Assembly (NCBI GenBank): GCA_902785555.1 | Contig: CACZZB010000024.1 | Coordinates: forward strand, 1 to 52,498 | Reading direction: 5' to 3' | Origin: an uncultured Ruminococcus sp. | Lineage (GTDB): Bacteria > Bacillota > Clostridia > Oscillospirales > Acutalibacteraceae | DNA: 52,498 nt | Shown: positions 8,968-17,249 of the stretch, one piece after another | How positions within the stretch are numbered: the stretch's first letter is position 1 | How the letters are laid out: every line of letters starts with the position of its first letter | Notes under the pieces: model-generated | Database searches by the model: none | What the model was told of the DNA's origin: nothing | The model's input: the letters and a program-made list of their open reading frames with translations, nothing else | Translations under genes and position numbers: made by a program

Positions 8968-8995
8968 TTGAAATTATTTTAAAAAATATTATAAT
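8968..8995 (+). promoter_or_regulatory. Promoter upstream of the IscU-like/GGGtGRT operon
   Basis: TTGAAA at 8968-8973 and TATAAT at 8990-8995, 16-base spacer. A second TATAAT-like run occurs near 9052, and a strong AAAGGAG precedes the ATG at 9077. The 80 bases between promoter and start hold no ORF I can support. Confidence 0.55.
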
Positions 8996-9076
8996 ATAAA
9001 AAGGGGGAATTTCAATACTCGTCTTTTTGATGATGTATGATTTTCCAAATATAATATAATCTGAAAGGAGATCCAA

Positions 9077-9769
9077 ATGATTTACACAAAAGAAGTACAG
9101 ATGATGTGTCCTGTTGCAAAGGGTGCAAAGCATGAACCTGCTCCGATACCCGAAGAAGGCAAATGGGTACACGCAAAACAAATCGGTGATATCTCGGGAT
9201 TTACACACGGAATAGGCTGGTGTGCTCCTCAGCAGGGTGCCTGCAAGCTTACATTGAATGTTAAGAACGGTGTTATTGAGGAGGCTCTCATTGAAACTAT
9301 CGGCTGCAGCGGTATGACACATTCCGCAGCTATGGCTGCCGAAATTCTTCAGGGTAAAACTATTCTTGAAGCTCTCAATACCGACCTCGTATGTGATGCT
9401 ATCAACACAGCTATGAGAGAACTTTTCCTCCAAATCGTATACGGCAGAACCCAGAGTGCTTTCTCTGATGACGGACTTGCTGTCGGTGCAGGACTGGAAG
9501 ACCTCGGCAAAGGTCTCAGATCACAGGTCGGCACTATGTACGCAACAAAAGAAAAGGGCGTTCGTTATCTTGAAATGGCTGAGGGCTATGTAACAGGTAT
9601 CGCACTTGATGAAAACGATGAAGTTATCGGATATCAGTTCGTAAGTCTCGGCAAGATGACCGACTTTATCAAGCAGGGTCTTACACCTGATGAGGCTTGG
9701 GAAAAGGCAAAGGGTCAGTACGGTCGTGTTGCGGATGCAGCTAAAATAATCGATCCGAGAAAGGAGTAA
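9077..9769 (+). CDS. IscU/NifU-like iron-sulfur scaffold-type protein (partner of GGGtGRT protein)
   Basis: 230 residues. An IscU-like core spans roughly residues 40-135: Cys49 (GWCAPQQG), Cys56 (GACKL), Cys77 (IETIGCSGMTHSAA) and Cys106 (DLVCDA) are candidate cluster ligands, and VIEEALIETIGCSG resembles the IscU GC block. Beyond it is an extension ending in an alpha-helical VADAAKIIDPRKE tail, longer than the ~130-residue classical IscU. No cysteine desulfurase or SUF gene is nearby. It is followed 4 bp later by the GGGtGRT gene. Codon use is enriched in GGT, GCT, CTC and ATC compared with neighbours, suggesting high expression. Scaffold or cluster carrier is the family inference; a dedicated role with the partner is likely but unproven. 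Confidence 0.85.
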   Translation: MIYTKEVQMMCPVAKGAKHEPAPIPEEGKWVHAKQIGDISGFTHGIGWCAPQQGACKLTLNVKNGVIEEALIETIGCSGMTHSAAMAAEILQGKTILEALNTDLVCDAINTAMRELFLQIVYGRTQSAFSDDGLAVGAGLEDLGKGLRSQVGTMYATKEKGVRYLEMAEGYVTGIALDENDEVIGYQFVSLGKMTDFIKQGLTPDEAWEKAKGQYGRVADAAKIIDPRKE

Positions 9770-9773
9770 TAAA

Positions 9774-10784
9774 ATGGCTCTGTTTGAATCATACGAAAGA
9801 AGAATTGACCAAATTAATGCTGTTTTGAACAGCTATGGCATCGCTTCCATTGAAGAAGCTGAAAAAATTACAAAAGATGCAGGTCTTGATGTATATGCTC
9901 AGGTTAAGAAAATTCAGCCGATATGCTTTGAAAATGCTTGCTGGGCTTACACGGTAGGTGCAGCTATCGCTATCAAAAAGGGCTGTCGCCGTGCTGCTGA
10001 CGCTGCTGCTGCTATCGGTGAAGGCTTACAGGCTTTCTGTATCCCCGGTTCAGTTGCCGACCACAGAAAAGTGGGTCTCGGTCACGGTAACCTCGGCAAA
10101 ATGCTCCTCGAAGAAGAAACTGAATGTTTCTGCTTCCTCGCAGGACATGAATCATTTGCTGCTGCAGAGGGTGCTATCGGTATCGCTGAAAAGGCTAACA
10201 AAGTCCGTCAGAAACCGCTTCGTGTTATCCTCAACGGTCTCGGCAAAGACGCTGCTCAGATAATCTCCCGTATCAACGGCTTTACATTCGTTGAAACAAA
10301 GTATGACTATAAAACCGCTACTCTCAATGTAGTATATGAAAAGCCTTACTCAACAGGTCTTCGTGCTACCGTTAAATGCTACGGTGCAGATGATGTTCAG
10401 GAAGGTGTTGCTATCATGCACCATGAAAATGTCGGTGTTTCCATTACAGGTAACTCTACTAACCCGACTCGTTTCCAGCACCCCGTTGCAGGTACTTACA
10501 AGAAAGAATGTAATGAGCAGGGCAAGAAGTACTTCTCCGTTGCATCAGGCGGCGGTACAGGACGTACACTCCATCCCGATAATATGGCTGCAGGTCCTGC
10601 TTCCTACGGTATGACAGATACTATGGGTCGTATGCACTCAGATGCACAGTTTGCAGGCTCAAGCTCAGTTCCGGCTCACGTTGAGATGATGGGACTTATC
10701 GGCATGGGCAACAACCCGATGGTTGGTGCTACTGTTGCTGTTGCAGTAAGCGTTGAAGAAGCTGCAAAAGAAGGCAAATTCTGA
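9774..10784 (+). CDS. GGGtGRT protein (PF14057), uncharacterised
   Basis: 336 residues, full length. The name-giving motif GGGTGRT is at residues 259-265 (10548-10568), in the context SVASGGGTGRTLHPDN. Other conserved-looking blocks are GLGHGNLGKMLL near 101, FLAGHESFAAAEGAIG near 121, NGLGKDAAQIISRINGF near 154, GNSTNPTRFQHPVAGTYKKE near 226, and a Gly/Ala-rich C-terminus. Cysteines occur at 51, 56, 71, 89, 118 and 120. There is no signal peptide, so it is cytoplasmic. The Gly-rich motif could bind a nucleotide or other phosphate, which is inference. It lies 4 bp after the IscU-like gene with an AAAGGAG site inside that gene's end, and shares the high-expression codon use (runs of GCT and GGT). 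A terminator follows directly. Confidence 0.9.
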   Translation: MALFESYERRIDQINAVLNSYGIASIEEAEKITKDAGLDVYAQVKKIQPICFENACWAYTVGAAIAIKKGCRRAADAAAAIGEGLQAFCIPGSVADHRKVGLGHGNLGKMLLEEETECFCFLAGHESFAAAEGAIGIAEKANKVRQKPLRVILNGLGKDAAQIISRINGFTFVETKYDYKTATLNVVYEKPYSTGLRATVKCYGADDVQEGVAIMHHENVGVSITGNSTNPTRFQHPVAGTYKKECNEQGKKYFSVASGGGTGRTLHPDNMAAGPASYGMTDTMGRMHSDAQFAGSSSVPAHVEMMGLIGMGNNPMVGATVAVAVSVEEAAKEGKF

Positions 10785-10827
10785 TAAAAAATAATTTTCG
10801 GAAAATATATGACCGAATATTGAGCTA

Positions 10828-10876
10828 AAAAAGACCGGACATTCCAAAAAAGGTTTGTCCGGTCTTTAATTTTTTC
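10828..10876 (+). terminator. Rho-independent terminator after GGGtGRT gene
   Basis: AAAGACCGGACA (10830-10841) pairs perfectly with TGTCCGGTCTTT (10856-10867), then TAATTTTTTCC. Strong stem, possibly working in both directions. Confidence 0.88.
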
Positions 10877-10908
10877 CGGCATCAAATTCCATTGTTATCT
10901 CTGTATAA

Positions 10909-10943
10909 AAAATCCCACCCTGTTATAAAACAGGATGGGATAT
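10909..10943 (-). terminator. Terminator of the malQ-glgP unit
   Basis: On the minus strand a stem of AATATCCCATCCTGTT with AACAGGGTGGGATT is followed by a T-run (plus-strand A-run at 10907-10912). Confidence 0.85.
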
Positions 10944-10983
10944 TATAAACTAAATAGCTTTAAGTGCAGATTGATTTGAAAAA

Positions 10984-13900
10984 TCAGTCTTTAACTTTCC
11001 AAAGCTCTCTTGCATACTGGTTGATTGTACGGTCACTTGAGAACATACCTGCATTAGCTGTGTTCATGAGGCATTTTCTTGCAAAACCACGTCTGTCTTT
11101 ATAGTCGTTGTTTACTCTGAGCTTAGCCTCGATATAATCAGGAAGATCACGCATGATGAAGTAGTGGTCGGGCTGATGCCAATGTGTACCCTTGAGGAGT
11201 GAATCGTGGAGTTCTTTGAATGAACCTTCGCCCTCTTTGCCGCCGTCTGAGAAACGACCGTCGATAAGAGTATCAACAACTCTCTTGATTTCGGGATTAG
11301 CATCATAGATAGCTTTCGGATTATAAGTATCTTTGATTTCATTGATTTCCTCAACTCTTGCACCAAAGATATATTCATTTTCTTCGCCTGCCTGCTGAGC
11401 TATCTCAACGTTAGCACCGTCATAGGTACCGAGTGTAACAGCACCATTTACCATGAACTTCATGTTGCCTGTACCTGAAGCCTCTGTACCTGCTGTTGAA
11501 ATCTGCTCCGAAACATCGGCTGCTGTAACAATCTTTTCAGCATATGATACATTATAGTTTGCAACAAATACAACACGGAGTTTGTTATTAACTTCGGGGT
11601 CGTTGTTTATAAGATTAGCTATCTCATTTATATACTTGATTATAGCCTTTGCACGAGCATAGCCCGGAGCAGCCTTTGCACCGAAGATAAATGCAGTAGG
11701 AGTAAAGTTCGGGAGCTTGCCCTCTTTCAGACGGAAGTATATAGCCATGATTGAGAATGCGTTGAGGAGCTGTCTCTTGTACTCATGCAGACGCTTAACC
11801 TGTACATCAAAGATGAAATCAGGATTGATATATACACCCTCGTGCTTCTGGATGTAATCGCTGAGCTGTTTTTTCTTCTGCCACTTGATACCGTTGAACT
11901 TGTCAACAACATCATCTGTGAGTTTGCCTTCAAGATTCTTGAGTTCATAGAGGTGACGAACCCATCTCTTGCCGATAAGGTCTGTGATAAGCTCTGAAAG
12001 TTCAGGGTTGCAGAGACCGAGCCAGCGACGCTGTGTGATACCGTTTGTCTTGTTCTGGAAACGCTCGGGATAAAGTGCATACCACTCTTTGAGAACGTCA
12101 TTCTTGAGAATTTCCGTATGTATCCATGCAACACCGTTTACATAGCTTGAAGCATATATAGCAAGACGAGCCATGTGTACTCTGTTGCCGTCAATTATCT
12201 TCATATTGCTGTCGTCAACATTCTTCTCTTTGAGTTCTTTAAGAAGTTTGTCGTTGATTTTTACGATAATATCATATATCTGAGGAACAACGCTTATGAT
12301 AAGGTCTTTGTCCCACTTTTCAAGAGCTTCTGCCATAACTGTATGGTTGGTATATGCAAATGTTTTCTGTGCAACACTGAACGCCCAGTCGAAGTCACAG
12401 CCTTCATTTACAAGAAGTCTTATAAGTTCGGGGATAGATACTGTCGGGTGAGTATCATTGAGCTGAATAACAGTTTCGTCAGCAAAATATTTGAATTCTG
12501 TACCATGTCTTTTCTTGTATCTCTTGATGATATCCTGAAGTGAAGCGGAGCAGAAGAAATACTGCTGTTTGAAACGGAGAACCTTGCCTTCATGATTATT
12601 GTCGTTAGGATAGAGAACCTTTGAGATATTTTCTGCTTTTTCTCTTTCGTCATCAGCCTGCTTGTAATAACCGTCATTGAATGCGAGGAAGTCAAATACA
12701 TTGAGAGGCTCGGACTGCCACAGACGGAGTGTATTTATATTATCCGTACCGTAGCCGATGATAGCCATGTCGTAGGGAACAGCCTTGACACTCTGGTCTG
12801 CAAAGTTGACTACTACTGTATCTTCTTCTCTTCTTACGCTCCACGGATCACCGAAACGCTGCCAGTCATCAGCAACTTCAAACTGTGCACCGTCTCTTAT
12901 CTGCTGCTTGAACAGACCGAACTTATAACGGATTCCGTAGCCGTCGAGAGGTACGTCATGTGTAGCAGCCGAATCAAGGAAACAAGCTGCAAGTCTTCCG
13001 AGACCGCCGTTACCGAGAGCAGCGTCATCTATATCTTCAAATACATTGATGTCGATACCTTTGGTTTCAAGGAGTTTCTTCATCTGATCGAGAACACCCA
13101 GTGAATAAAGGTTATTGTACATCATACGACCCATAAGGAACTCGGCAGAGAAATAGTAAGCTCTGCGGTGTTCGGAATGATTTTTCTGGCTTTCAGCCCA
13201 CTTGTCGGCAATCTCTCCCATTACAGCCTTACCGAGTGCATTATGAAGCTCACCCGGAGTAAGTTCTGTAATATCCTTGCAGTAACCGTTTCTTGCATTG
13301 GCTAAAAGATTGTCCATAATTGAATTTTTCTTCATCTTCTTTTTGTCCCCCAACCTTCTGTAAATTTTTGACAAATTATAGAGTTTCTTGGAAATTGTGG
13401 GAGTAAGTGCTCCCTCTTTCATACGCCAGGACCAGTTGCCTCCGAGAGTTGAAGGAGTATTCATTCTCGACTCACTTCCGAGTCCGAGAATATCCTGCAT
13501 CTGAACTATCGCATAATCACTTACGCTGGCATAAGCTGCACGGATGAATCCCCAGTTATATCCCTCGGTTTTATTAAGATTGCAATAACCTATTGCAAAT
13601 TCTTTGTCTTTTCTCTTTGCTGTCTTGAACCAACCCATGATTGTATCATTATCATGAGTACCTGTATAACAAACACTGTTGTTTGTATAGTTATGAGGCA
13701 GATAATCATTATCCTGACGTGAATCAAATGCGAATTCAAGAATCTTCATTCCGGGATAGCCCGACTGTTTCAGAAGTTCGATAACACCGGGTGTCATGAG
13801 ACCGAGGTCTTCTGCAATTATCGGAACATCTCCGAGACGTTCTTTCATCTTGTTGAAGAACTTCATCTTCGGACCGTCAAGCCATTCACCTTTGATAGCA

Positions 13901-14829
13901 TTTTCAGCACCGAAAGGAATTGCATAGAACTGGTCAAAAGCTCTGAAATGGTCTATTCTTGTTACATCAAACATCTTTGATGCACATTCGACACGTCTTA
14001 TCCACCAGTCAAAACCGGTATTCTCAAGATATATCCAGTCATAGAGAGGATTGCCCCAAAGCTGACCCGTTGCCGAGAAATAATCCGGCGGACAGCCTGC
14101 AACACAGACAGGATTTCTTTCATTGTCCAGCCAGAATACTTCGGGATTAGCCCATGTATCCGCACTGTCCATTGCAACATATATCGGCATATCGCCAAAA
14201 AGCAAAACGCCGTTGTCATTAGCATATTTTTTCAGTTCTCTCCACTGTTTGAAGAAAAGGAACTGTGTAAATTTCCAGAACATCACATCTTCATTAAGGT
14301 AATTCAGATAGTGATTTATAGTATCAGGATTTCTGAATTTTATCCATGCGTCCGGCCATTCTGTCCATGCTTTGTCATCAAACAGCTTTTTGACTGACAT
14401 ATAAAGAGCATAGTTAGTAAGCCAGCTGTCCTCATCACGCATAAAATTCCAATATTCCTGCTGATCATGTGATTTAAAATTCTCATAAGCCTGACGAAGA
14501 ACCTTAAATCTCTCATTATAGATCTTCTCATAGTCAATATACTGGGAATTGCTGCCCCAGTCTATTTTTTTAAGGTCATCCCTTACAAGCAAGCCTTCAT
14601 CGCAAAGCATATCAAGATCGATCATATACGGATTGCCCGCATAAGTCGAGAATGACTGATATGGTGAATCGCCATAACTTGTCGGACCAACCGGAAGAAG
14701 CTGCCAATACTTCTGACCCGAAACTTTAAGGAAGTCAACGAAATCATAAGCAGCCTTGCCCAAAGTACCGATACCGTAGGGTGACGGCAGTGCAGTTATA
14801 GGCATAAGGATACCTGCACTTCTTGCCAT
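10984..14829 (-). CDS. 4-alpha-glucanotransferase / glycogen phosphorylase fused reading frame
   Basis: A single 1281-codon frame. Residues 1-498 are a complete GH77 MalQ: GPTSYGDSPYQ near 48, nucleophile Asp293 (TRIDHFRAFD), acid/base Glu340 (IIAEDLG), Asp393 (THDNDT). Residues 499-1281 are a complete GT35 phosphorylase: YFSAEFLMGR near 559, ALGNGGLGRLAACFLDS near 604, QLNDTHP near 789, RWLGLCNP near 935, RLHEYKRQLLN near 1013, and PLP-Lys1124 in TEASGTGNMKF. Together they would disproportionate and phosphorolyse alpha-glucans in the cytoplasm. The junction RRLGDKKK-M499-KKNSIM shows an internal ATG at 13335, and the codons before it include a G5 run (13347-13351). With four G, MalQ would stop at a TGA overlapping that ATG as ATGA, a standard coupled gene pair. 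So the fusion is either real and recent or a one-base sequence error. Confidence 0.93.
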   Translation of the reverse strand: MARSAGILMPITALPSPYGIGTLGKAAYDFVDFLKVSGQKYWQLLPVGPTSYGDSPYQSFSTYAGNPYMIDLDMLCDEGLLVRDDLKKIDWGSNSQYIDYEKIYNERFKVLRQAYENFKSHDQQEYWNFMRDEDSWLTNYALYMSVKKLFDDKAWTEWPDAWIKFRNPDTINHYLNYLNEDVMFWKFTQFLFFKQWRELKKYANDNGVLLFGDMPIYVAMDSADTWANPEVFWLDNERNPVCVAGCPPDYFSATGQLWGNPLYDWIYLENTGFDWWIRRVECASKMFDVTRIDHFRAFDQFYAIPFGAENAIKGEWLDGPKMKFFNKMKERLGDVPIIAEDLGLMTPGVIELLKQSGYPGMKILEFAFDSRQDNDYLPHNYTNNSVCYTGTHDNDTIMGWFKTAKRKDKEFAIGYCNLNKTEGYNWGFIRAAYASVSDYAIVQMQDILGLGSESRMNTPSTLGGNWSWRMKEGALTPTISKKLYNLSKIYRRLGDKKKMKKNSIMDNLLANARNGYCKDITELTPGELHNALGKAVMGEIADKWAESQKNHSEHRRAYYFSAEFLMGRMMYNNLYSLGVLDQMKKLLETKGIDINVFEDIDDAALGNGGLGRLAACFLDSAATHDVPLDGYGIRYKFGLFKQQIRDGAQFEVADDWQRFGDPWSVRREEDTVVVNFADQSVKAVPYDMAIIGYGTDNINTLRLWQSEPLNVFDFLAFNDGYYKQADDEREKAENISKVLYPNDNNHEGKVLRFKQQYFFCSASLQDIIKRYKKRHGTEFKYFADETVIQLNDTHPTVSIPELIRLLVNEGCDFDWAFSVAQKTFAYTNHTVMAEALEKWDKDLIISVVPQIYDIIVKINDKLLKELKEKNVDDSNMKIIDGNRVHMARLAIYASSYVNGVAWIHTEILKNDVLKEWYALYPERFQNKTNGITQRRWLGLCNPELSELITDLIGKRWVRHLYELKNLEGKLTDDVVDKFNGIKWQKKKQLSDYIQKHEGVYINPDFIFDVQVKRLHEYKRQLLNAFSIMAIYFRLKEGKLPNFTPTAFIFGAKAAPGYARAKAIIKYINEIANLINNDPEVNNKLRVVFVANYNVSYAEKIVTAADVSEQISTAGTEASGTGNMKFMVNGAVTLGTYDGANVEIAQQAGEENEYIFGARVEEINEIKDTYNPKAIYDANPEIKRVVDTLIDGRFSDGGKEGEGSFKELHDSLLKGTHWHQPDHYFIMRDLPDYIEAKLRVNNDYKDRRGFARKCLMNTANAGMFSSDRTINQYARELWKVKD

Positions 14830-14924
14830 TGGAAATCATCTCCGTTCATAAAAATTTTGTTAAAAATGATCTGCACGAGATACGTACATATACTTTCACT
14901 TATAAAGCATTAACAATTATATCT

Positions 14925-14953
14925 ATTCTATCACAGTTTTTTATTTTAATCAA
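14925..14953 (-). promoter_or_regulatory. Promoter of malQ-glgP
   Basis: On the minus strand, TTGATT and TAGAAT are separated by 17 bases, with an upstream TGA giving an extended -10. No clear CcpA cre site was recognised nearby. Confidence 0.6.
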
Positions 14954-15004
14954 TAGTTTGCACAAAATTTTCGTCAAAAAAACCAAATTAATGTTTAACT
15001 TAAT

Positions 15005-15247
15005 TCAACAAACAGAAATTTTTTCTTCTCCCATCAGCTTCCATGCGACTACATCTTTTTCATCAAGAACCATGCCTCCCAAGCCGCAGTTACCATAGAA
15101 TTGGTGTGTATCTTCAAAGTAACCTCCAAAAGAAAAAGCATATTCTCCGCTGTAGGTTTTCCACACAAGCCAGCAAAAATCACCGTCTTCGGGATAGCCT
15201 TTTTCCGATACCAAATTAAAATCATTCATTGATACTTCAAAATTCAT
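15005..15247 (-). CDS. Small DUF551-like protein
   Basis: 80 residues. The arrangement YPEDGDFCWLVWKT, then a Gly/Tyr-rich middle, then VVAWKLM near the C-terminus resembles DUF551 proteins, which are frequent in phages and mobile DNA (their pattern is P-E-x-G/D, VLV, then V-x-A-W-x-x-L/M). The similarity is judged by eye and is modest. The start overlaps the end of the pncC gene by 11 bp, so it is translated downstream of it. The function is unknown. Cys and Trp are unusually common for its size. Confidence 0.6.
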   Translation of the reverse strand: MNFEVSMNDFNLVSEKGYPEDGDFCWLVWKTYSGEYAFSFGGYFEDTHQFYGNCGLGGMVLDEKDVVAWKLMGEEKISVC

Positions 15248-15749
15248 AATTTTCTAACTCCTTTAAAGCATAATACATCGCATACGATGAAGCGGCAAAT
15301 CTTATTTTGTCCCTTTCATCAGGTAAATTTCGGGAAAGATGAAGTTCTTTTGCAAAACTGTGATTTTTTGTACTTATACCTACATATACTAAACCAACGG
15401 GCTTTTCGGCTGTACCACCGTTTGGTCCTGCAATTCCTGTCGTAGAAATCCCTATATCTGCTCCAGACAGCTTTCTGACACCTTCTGCCATTGCAACAGC
15501 TGTTTCACTGCTGTATTCCGTATATTTTTCGAGAATATCATTCGGCACTCCAAGAATATCATGCTTTATCCTGTTTGAATATGAACATATCCCACATTCA
15601 AAAACCTCTGATGAACCCGATATTTCAGTTATCCTTTTTGAAATCAGTCCGCCTGTCAGACTTTCAGCCGTTGCAGCTTTAAGCCCCTTTTCTTTCAATG
15701 CTTCAACCAATTTCATTTGAATATCATTTGCCATAAAATCAAACTCCAT
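15237..15749 (-). CDS. pncC: CinA C-terminal domain nicotinamide-nucleotide amidase
   Basis: 170 residues from ATG 15749; this start has GGGGTGAT eight bases upstream. A later ATG at 15734 with GGAG, and a GTG at 15758, are alternatives. The sequence is a stand-alone CinA C-terminal domain: ATAESLTGGLISKRITEI (residues ~30-47), CGICSYSNRIKHDILGV, GADIGISTTGIAGPNGGTAEKPVGLVYVGI. The family deamidates NMN to NaMN in pyridine-nucleotide salvage. The N-terminal COG1058 half found in full CinA is absent. It is upstream of the DUF551-like gene and may share its transcript. Confidence 0.92.
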   Translation of the reverse strand: MEFDFMANDIQMKLVEALKEKGLKAATAESLTGGLISKRITEISGSSEVFECGICSYSNRIKHDILGVPNDILEKYTEYSSETAVAMAEGVRKLSGADIGISTTGIAGPNGGTAEKPVGLVYVGISTKNHSFAKELHLSRNLPDERDKIRFAASSYAMYYALKELENYEF

Positions 15750-15880
15750 GAATATCACCCCATGTTTATTATTCTACCATATTTACATAAAATAACAAGT
15801 TTTTTTAGATAAATTTTGTTGTAAACATTTAAAATTTTCTTGTTCATAATTTGTTAACAATTCGGATGTCGTTAAAATGT

Positions 15881-15886
15881 TATAAT
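15881..15886 (+). promoter_or_regulatory. Extended -10 element before CrtO-like gene
   Basis: TATAAT at 15881-15886 preceded by TGT; no convincing -35 at 16-18 bases. It sits 35 bases before the ATAAGGAGGAATTTTTT ribosome site of the gene starting at 15921. Confidence 0.4.
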
Positions 15887-15920
15887 AATCTTGAAAGCAT
15901 TTTATAAGGAGGAATTTTTT

Positions 15921-16463
15921 ATGCTGAAAGAACAGTCAGCCGTCAATGCCTTTATCATCAATTTTATTTTGGGCGTGATATGGCACTATGCAGTATTATT
16001 TGTGTGTATTTCCATAGACGATTCCGCATTTGATCCAAGTAAAAGAAAGTATCGCATACGCAAATGGGAAAACGGAGGAAAATTTTACAGCGACGTACTT
16101 AAAATAAACAAATGGAAAGATTTTCTCCCTCAGCACGTCGGTAAAGACGGTTTTTCAAAGGAGCATATTGACGAGGTCTCAATAGAATACCTTGATAAAT
16201 TTATCCTTGAGACCTGTCGTGGTGAATGGAATCACCGAATGAACTGTGTATTCGCAATAGTGCTATTTACTATCAACGGATTCACGAATGTATCCATAAT
16301 CCTTGCAGCAGCAGATGTTTTTGGAAACATACCTTTTCTTATGATACAAAGATATAACCGTTTCCGACTCCAAAAGCTGCGTAAGATGATACTGCGTAAA
16401 ATGGAACGCCAAAGCAAAAATCAGGCTGTCACATACACAACAGCCGCTGAAACAGAAACCTGA
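15921..16463 (+). CDS. CrtO-like (glycosyl-4,4'-diaponeurosporenoate acyltransferase family) membrane protein
   Basis: 180 residues. The ATG at 15921 has a perfect AAGGAGG; an in-frame ATG at 15891 lies upstream without one. Hydrophobic segments are at residues ~10-32 (FIINFILGVIWHYAVLF) and ~105-135, with a central cytoplasmic or extracytoplasmic block containing WKDFLPQHVGKDGFSKEHI and FILETCRGEWNH, which matches CrtO-family proteins (PF18927-like: W-K-D/W-LP and ETCR-E-x-x-H). The Cys/His/Glu in ETCRGEWNH are the likely conserved polar residues. In staphylococci CrtO acylates a carotenoid sugar; no other carotenoid gene occurs here, so the substrate is presumably another glycolipid. It precedes rsmE by 14 bp, probably co-transcribed. 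Confidence 0.75.
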   Translation: MLKEQSAVNAFIINFILGVIWHYAVLFVCISIDDSAFDPSKRKYRIRKWENGGKFYSDVLKINKWKDFLPQHVGKDGFSKEHIDEVSIEYLDKFILETCRGEWNHRMNCVFAIVLFTINGFTNVSIILAAADVFGNIPFLMIQRYNRFRLQKLRKMILRKMERQSKNQAVTYTTAAETET

Positions 16464-16477
16464 ACGGAGAATTATAT

Positions 16478-17200
16478 ATGGATTGGTTTTTTGCTGACAA
16501 TATCGGGCAGACTCACCTTATCACAGGTGAGGACGCTGTACATATAACTAAATCTCTGAGAATGTCCGTCGGTGAAGTCATCACTCTATGTGACAGCCAT
16601 AAAACGGAACATCTCTGCATGATAGAGAGAATAACACCTGATGGTGTTCTTGTAAAAGTCGTTTCCGAAAGTGAGTGTCTTAATGAACCGACAGTTGACG
16701 TAACACTTTTTGCGGCACTTACAAAAGGTGACAAAATGGAAACAGTTATCCAAAAAGCCGTTGAAATAGGCGTTCATGCAATAGTACCCGTGTTGACAGA
16801 CAGATGCGTTTCACGACCTGATTCAAAATCATCTTCAAAAAAACAGCAGCGTTATCAAAAAATCGCTTCACAAGCCGCAATGCAGTCCAGAAGGGCTATA
16901 ATACCCGAAATACACGAATTCACAGACCTGAAAAAAGCCGTTTCAATGCTCGCTGATTTTGACAAAGCAATTTTATTCTACGAAGGGGGCGGCAGTCCCC
17001 TTAAAGAAATAATAACCCCGTCAGATAAAAAAATAGCAATTTTCACAGGACCCGAGGGCGGTTTCGAGGAAAGGGAAGTCGAGCTTCTCCAATCTCACAA
17101 TGCACAGACCGCTACACTTGGCAGGCGTATACTCCGTGCAGAAACAGCTCCTCTTGTTGCACTTTCGGCTATAATGTTCCATACGGGAAACCTTGAATAA
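16478..17200 (+). CDS. rsmE: 16S rRNA (uracil-1498-N3)-methyltransferase
   Basis: 240 residues. PUA-like N-terminus (HITKSLRMSVGE, residues ~21-32), then the SPOUT knot: LTKGDKMETVIQKAVEIGV near 85-103, QRYQKIASQAAMQSRR, IGPEGGF-type motif FTGPEGGFEEREVE near 188 and the closing LGRRILRAETAP near 215. It methylates U1498 of 16S rRNA using SAM. In many Firmicutes prmA and rsmE are neighbours; here prmA is 29 kb away. Followed by a strong terminator. Confidence 0.96.
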   Translation: MDWFFADNIGQTHLITGEDAVHITKSLRMSVGEVITLCDSHKTEHLCMIERITPDGVLVKVVSESECLNEPTVDVTLFAALTKGDKMETVIQKAVEIGVHAIVPVLTDRCVSRPDSKSSSKKQQRYQKIASQAAMQSRRAIIPEIHEFTDLKKAVSMLADFDKAILFYEGGGSPLKEIITPSDKKIAIFTGPEGGFEEREVELLQSHNAQTATLGRRILRAETAPLVALSAIMFHTGNLE

Positions 17201-17207
17201 AAAATAA

Positions 17208-17243
17208 AAATACTTACAGTATTTTCTACTGTAAGTATTTTTT
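17208..17243. terminator. Bidirectional terminator between rsmE and leuA
   Basis: AAATACTTACAGTA (17208-17221) pairs perfectly with TACTGTAAGTATTT (17227-17240) over a TTTTC loop, with A-rich and T-rich flanks on both sides for convergent rsmE and leuA. Confidence 0.9.
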
Positions 17244-17249
17244 ATTTCG

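Noticed and set aside
13333..13351. Phase-variable contingency tract at G5
   Set aside because: Five bases is short for slipped-strand switching; error or fixed mutation is more likely.
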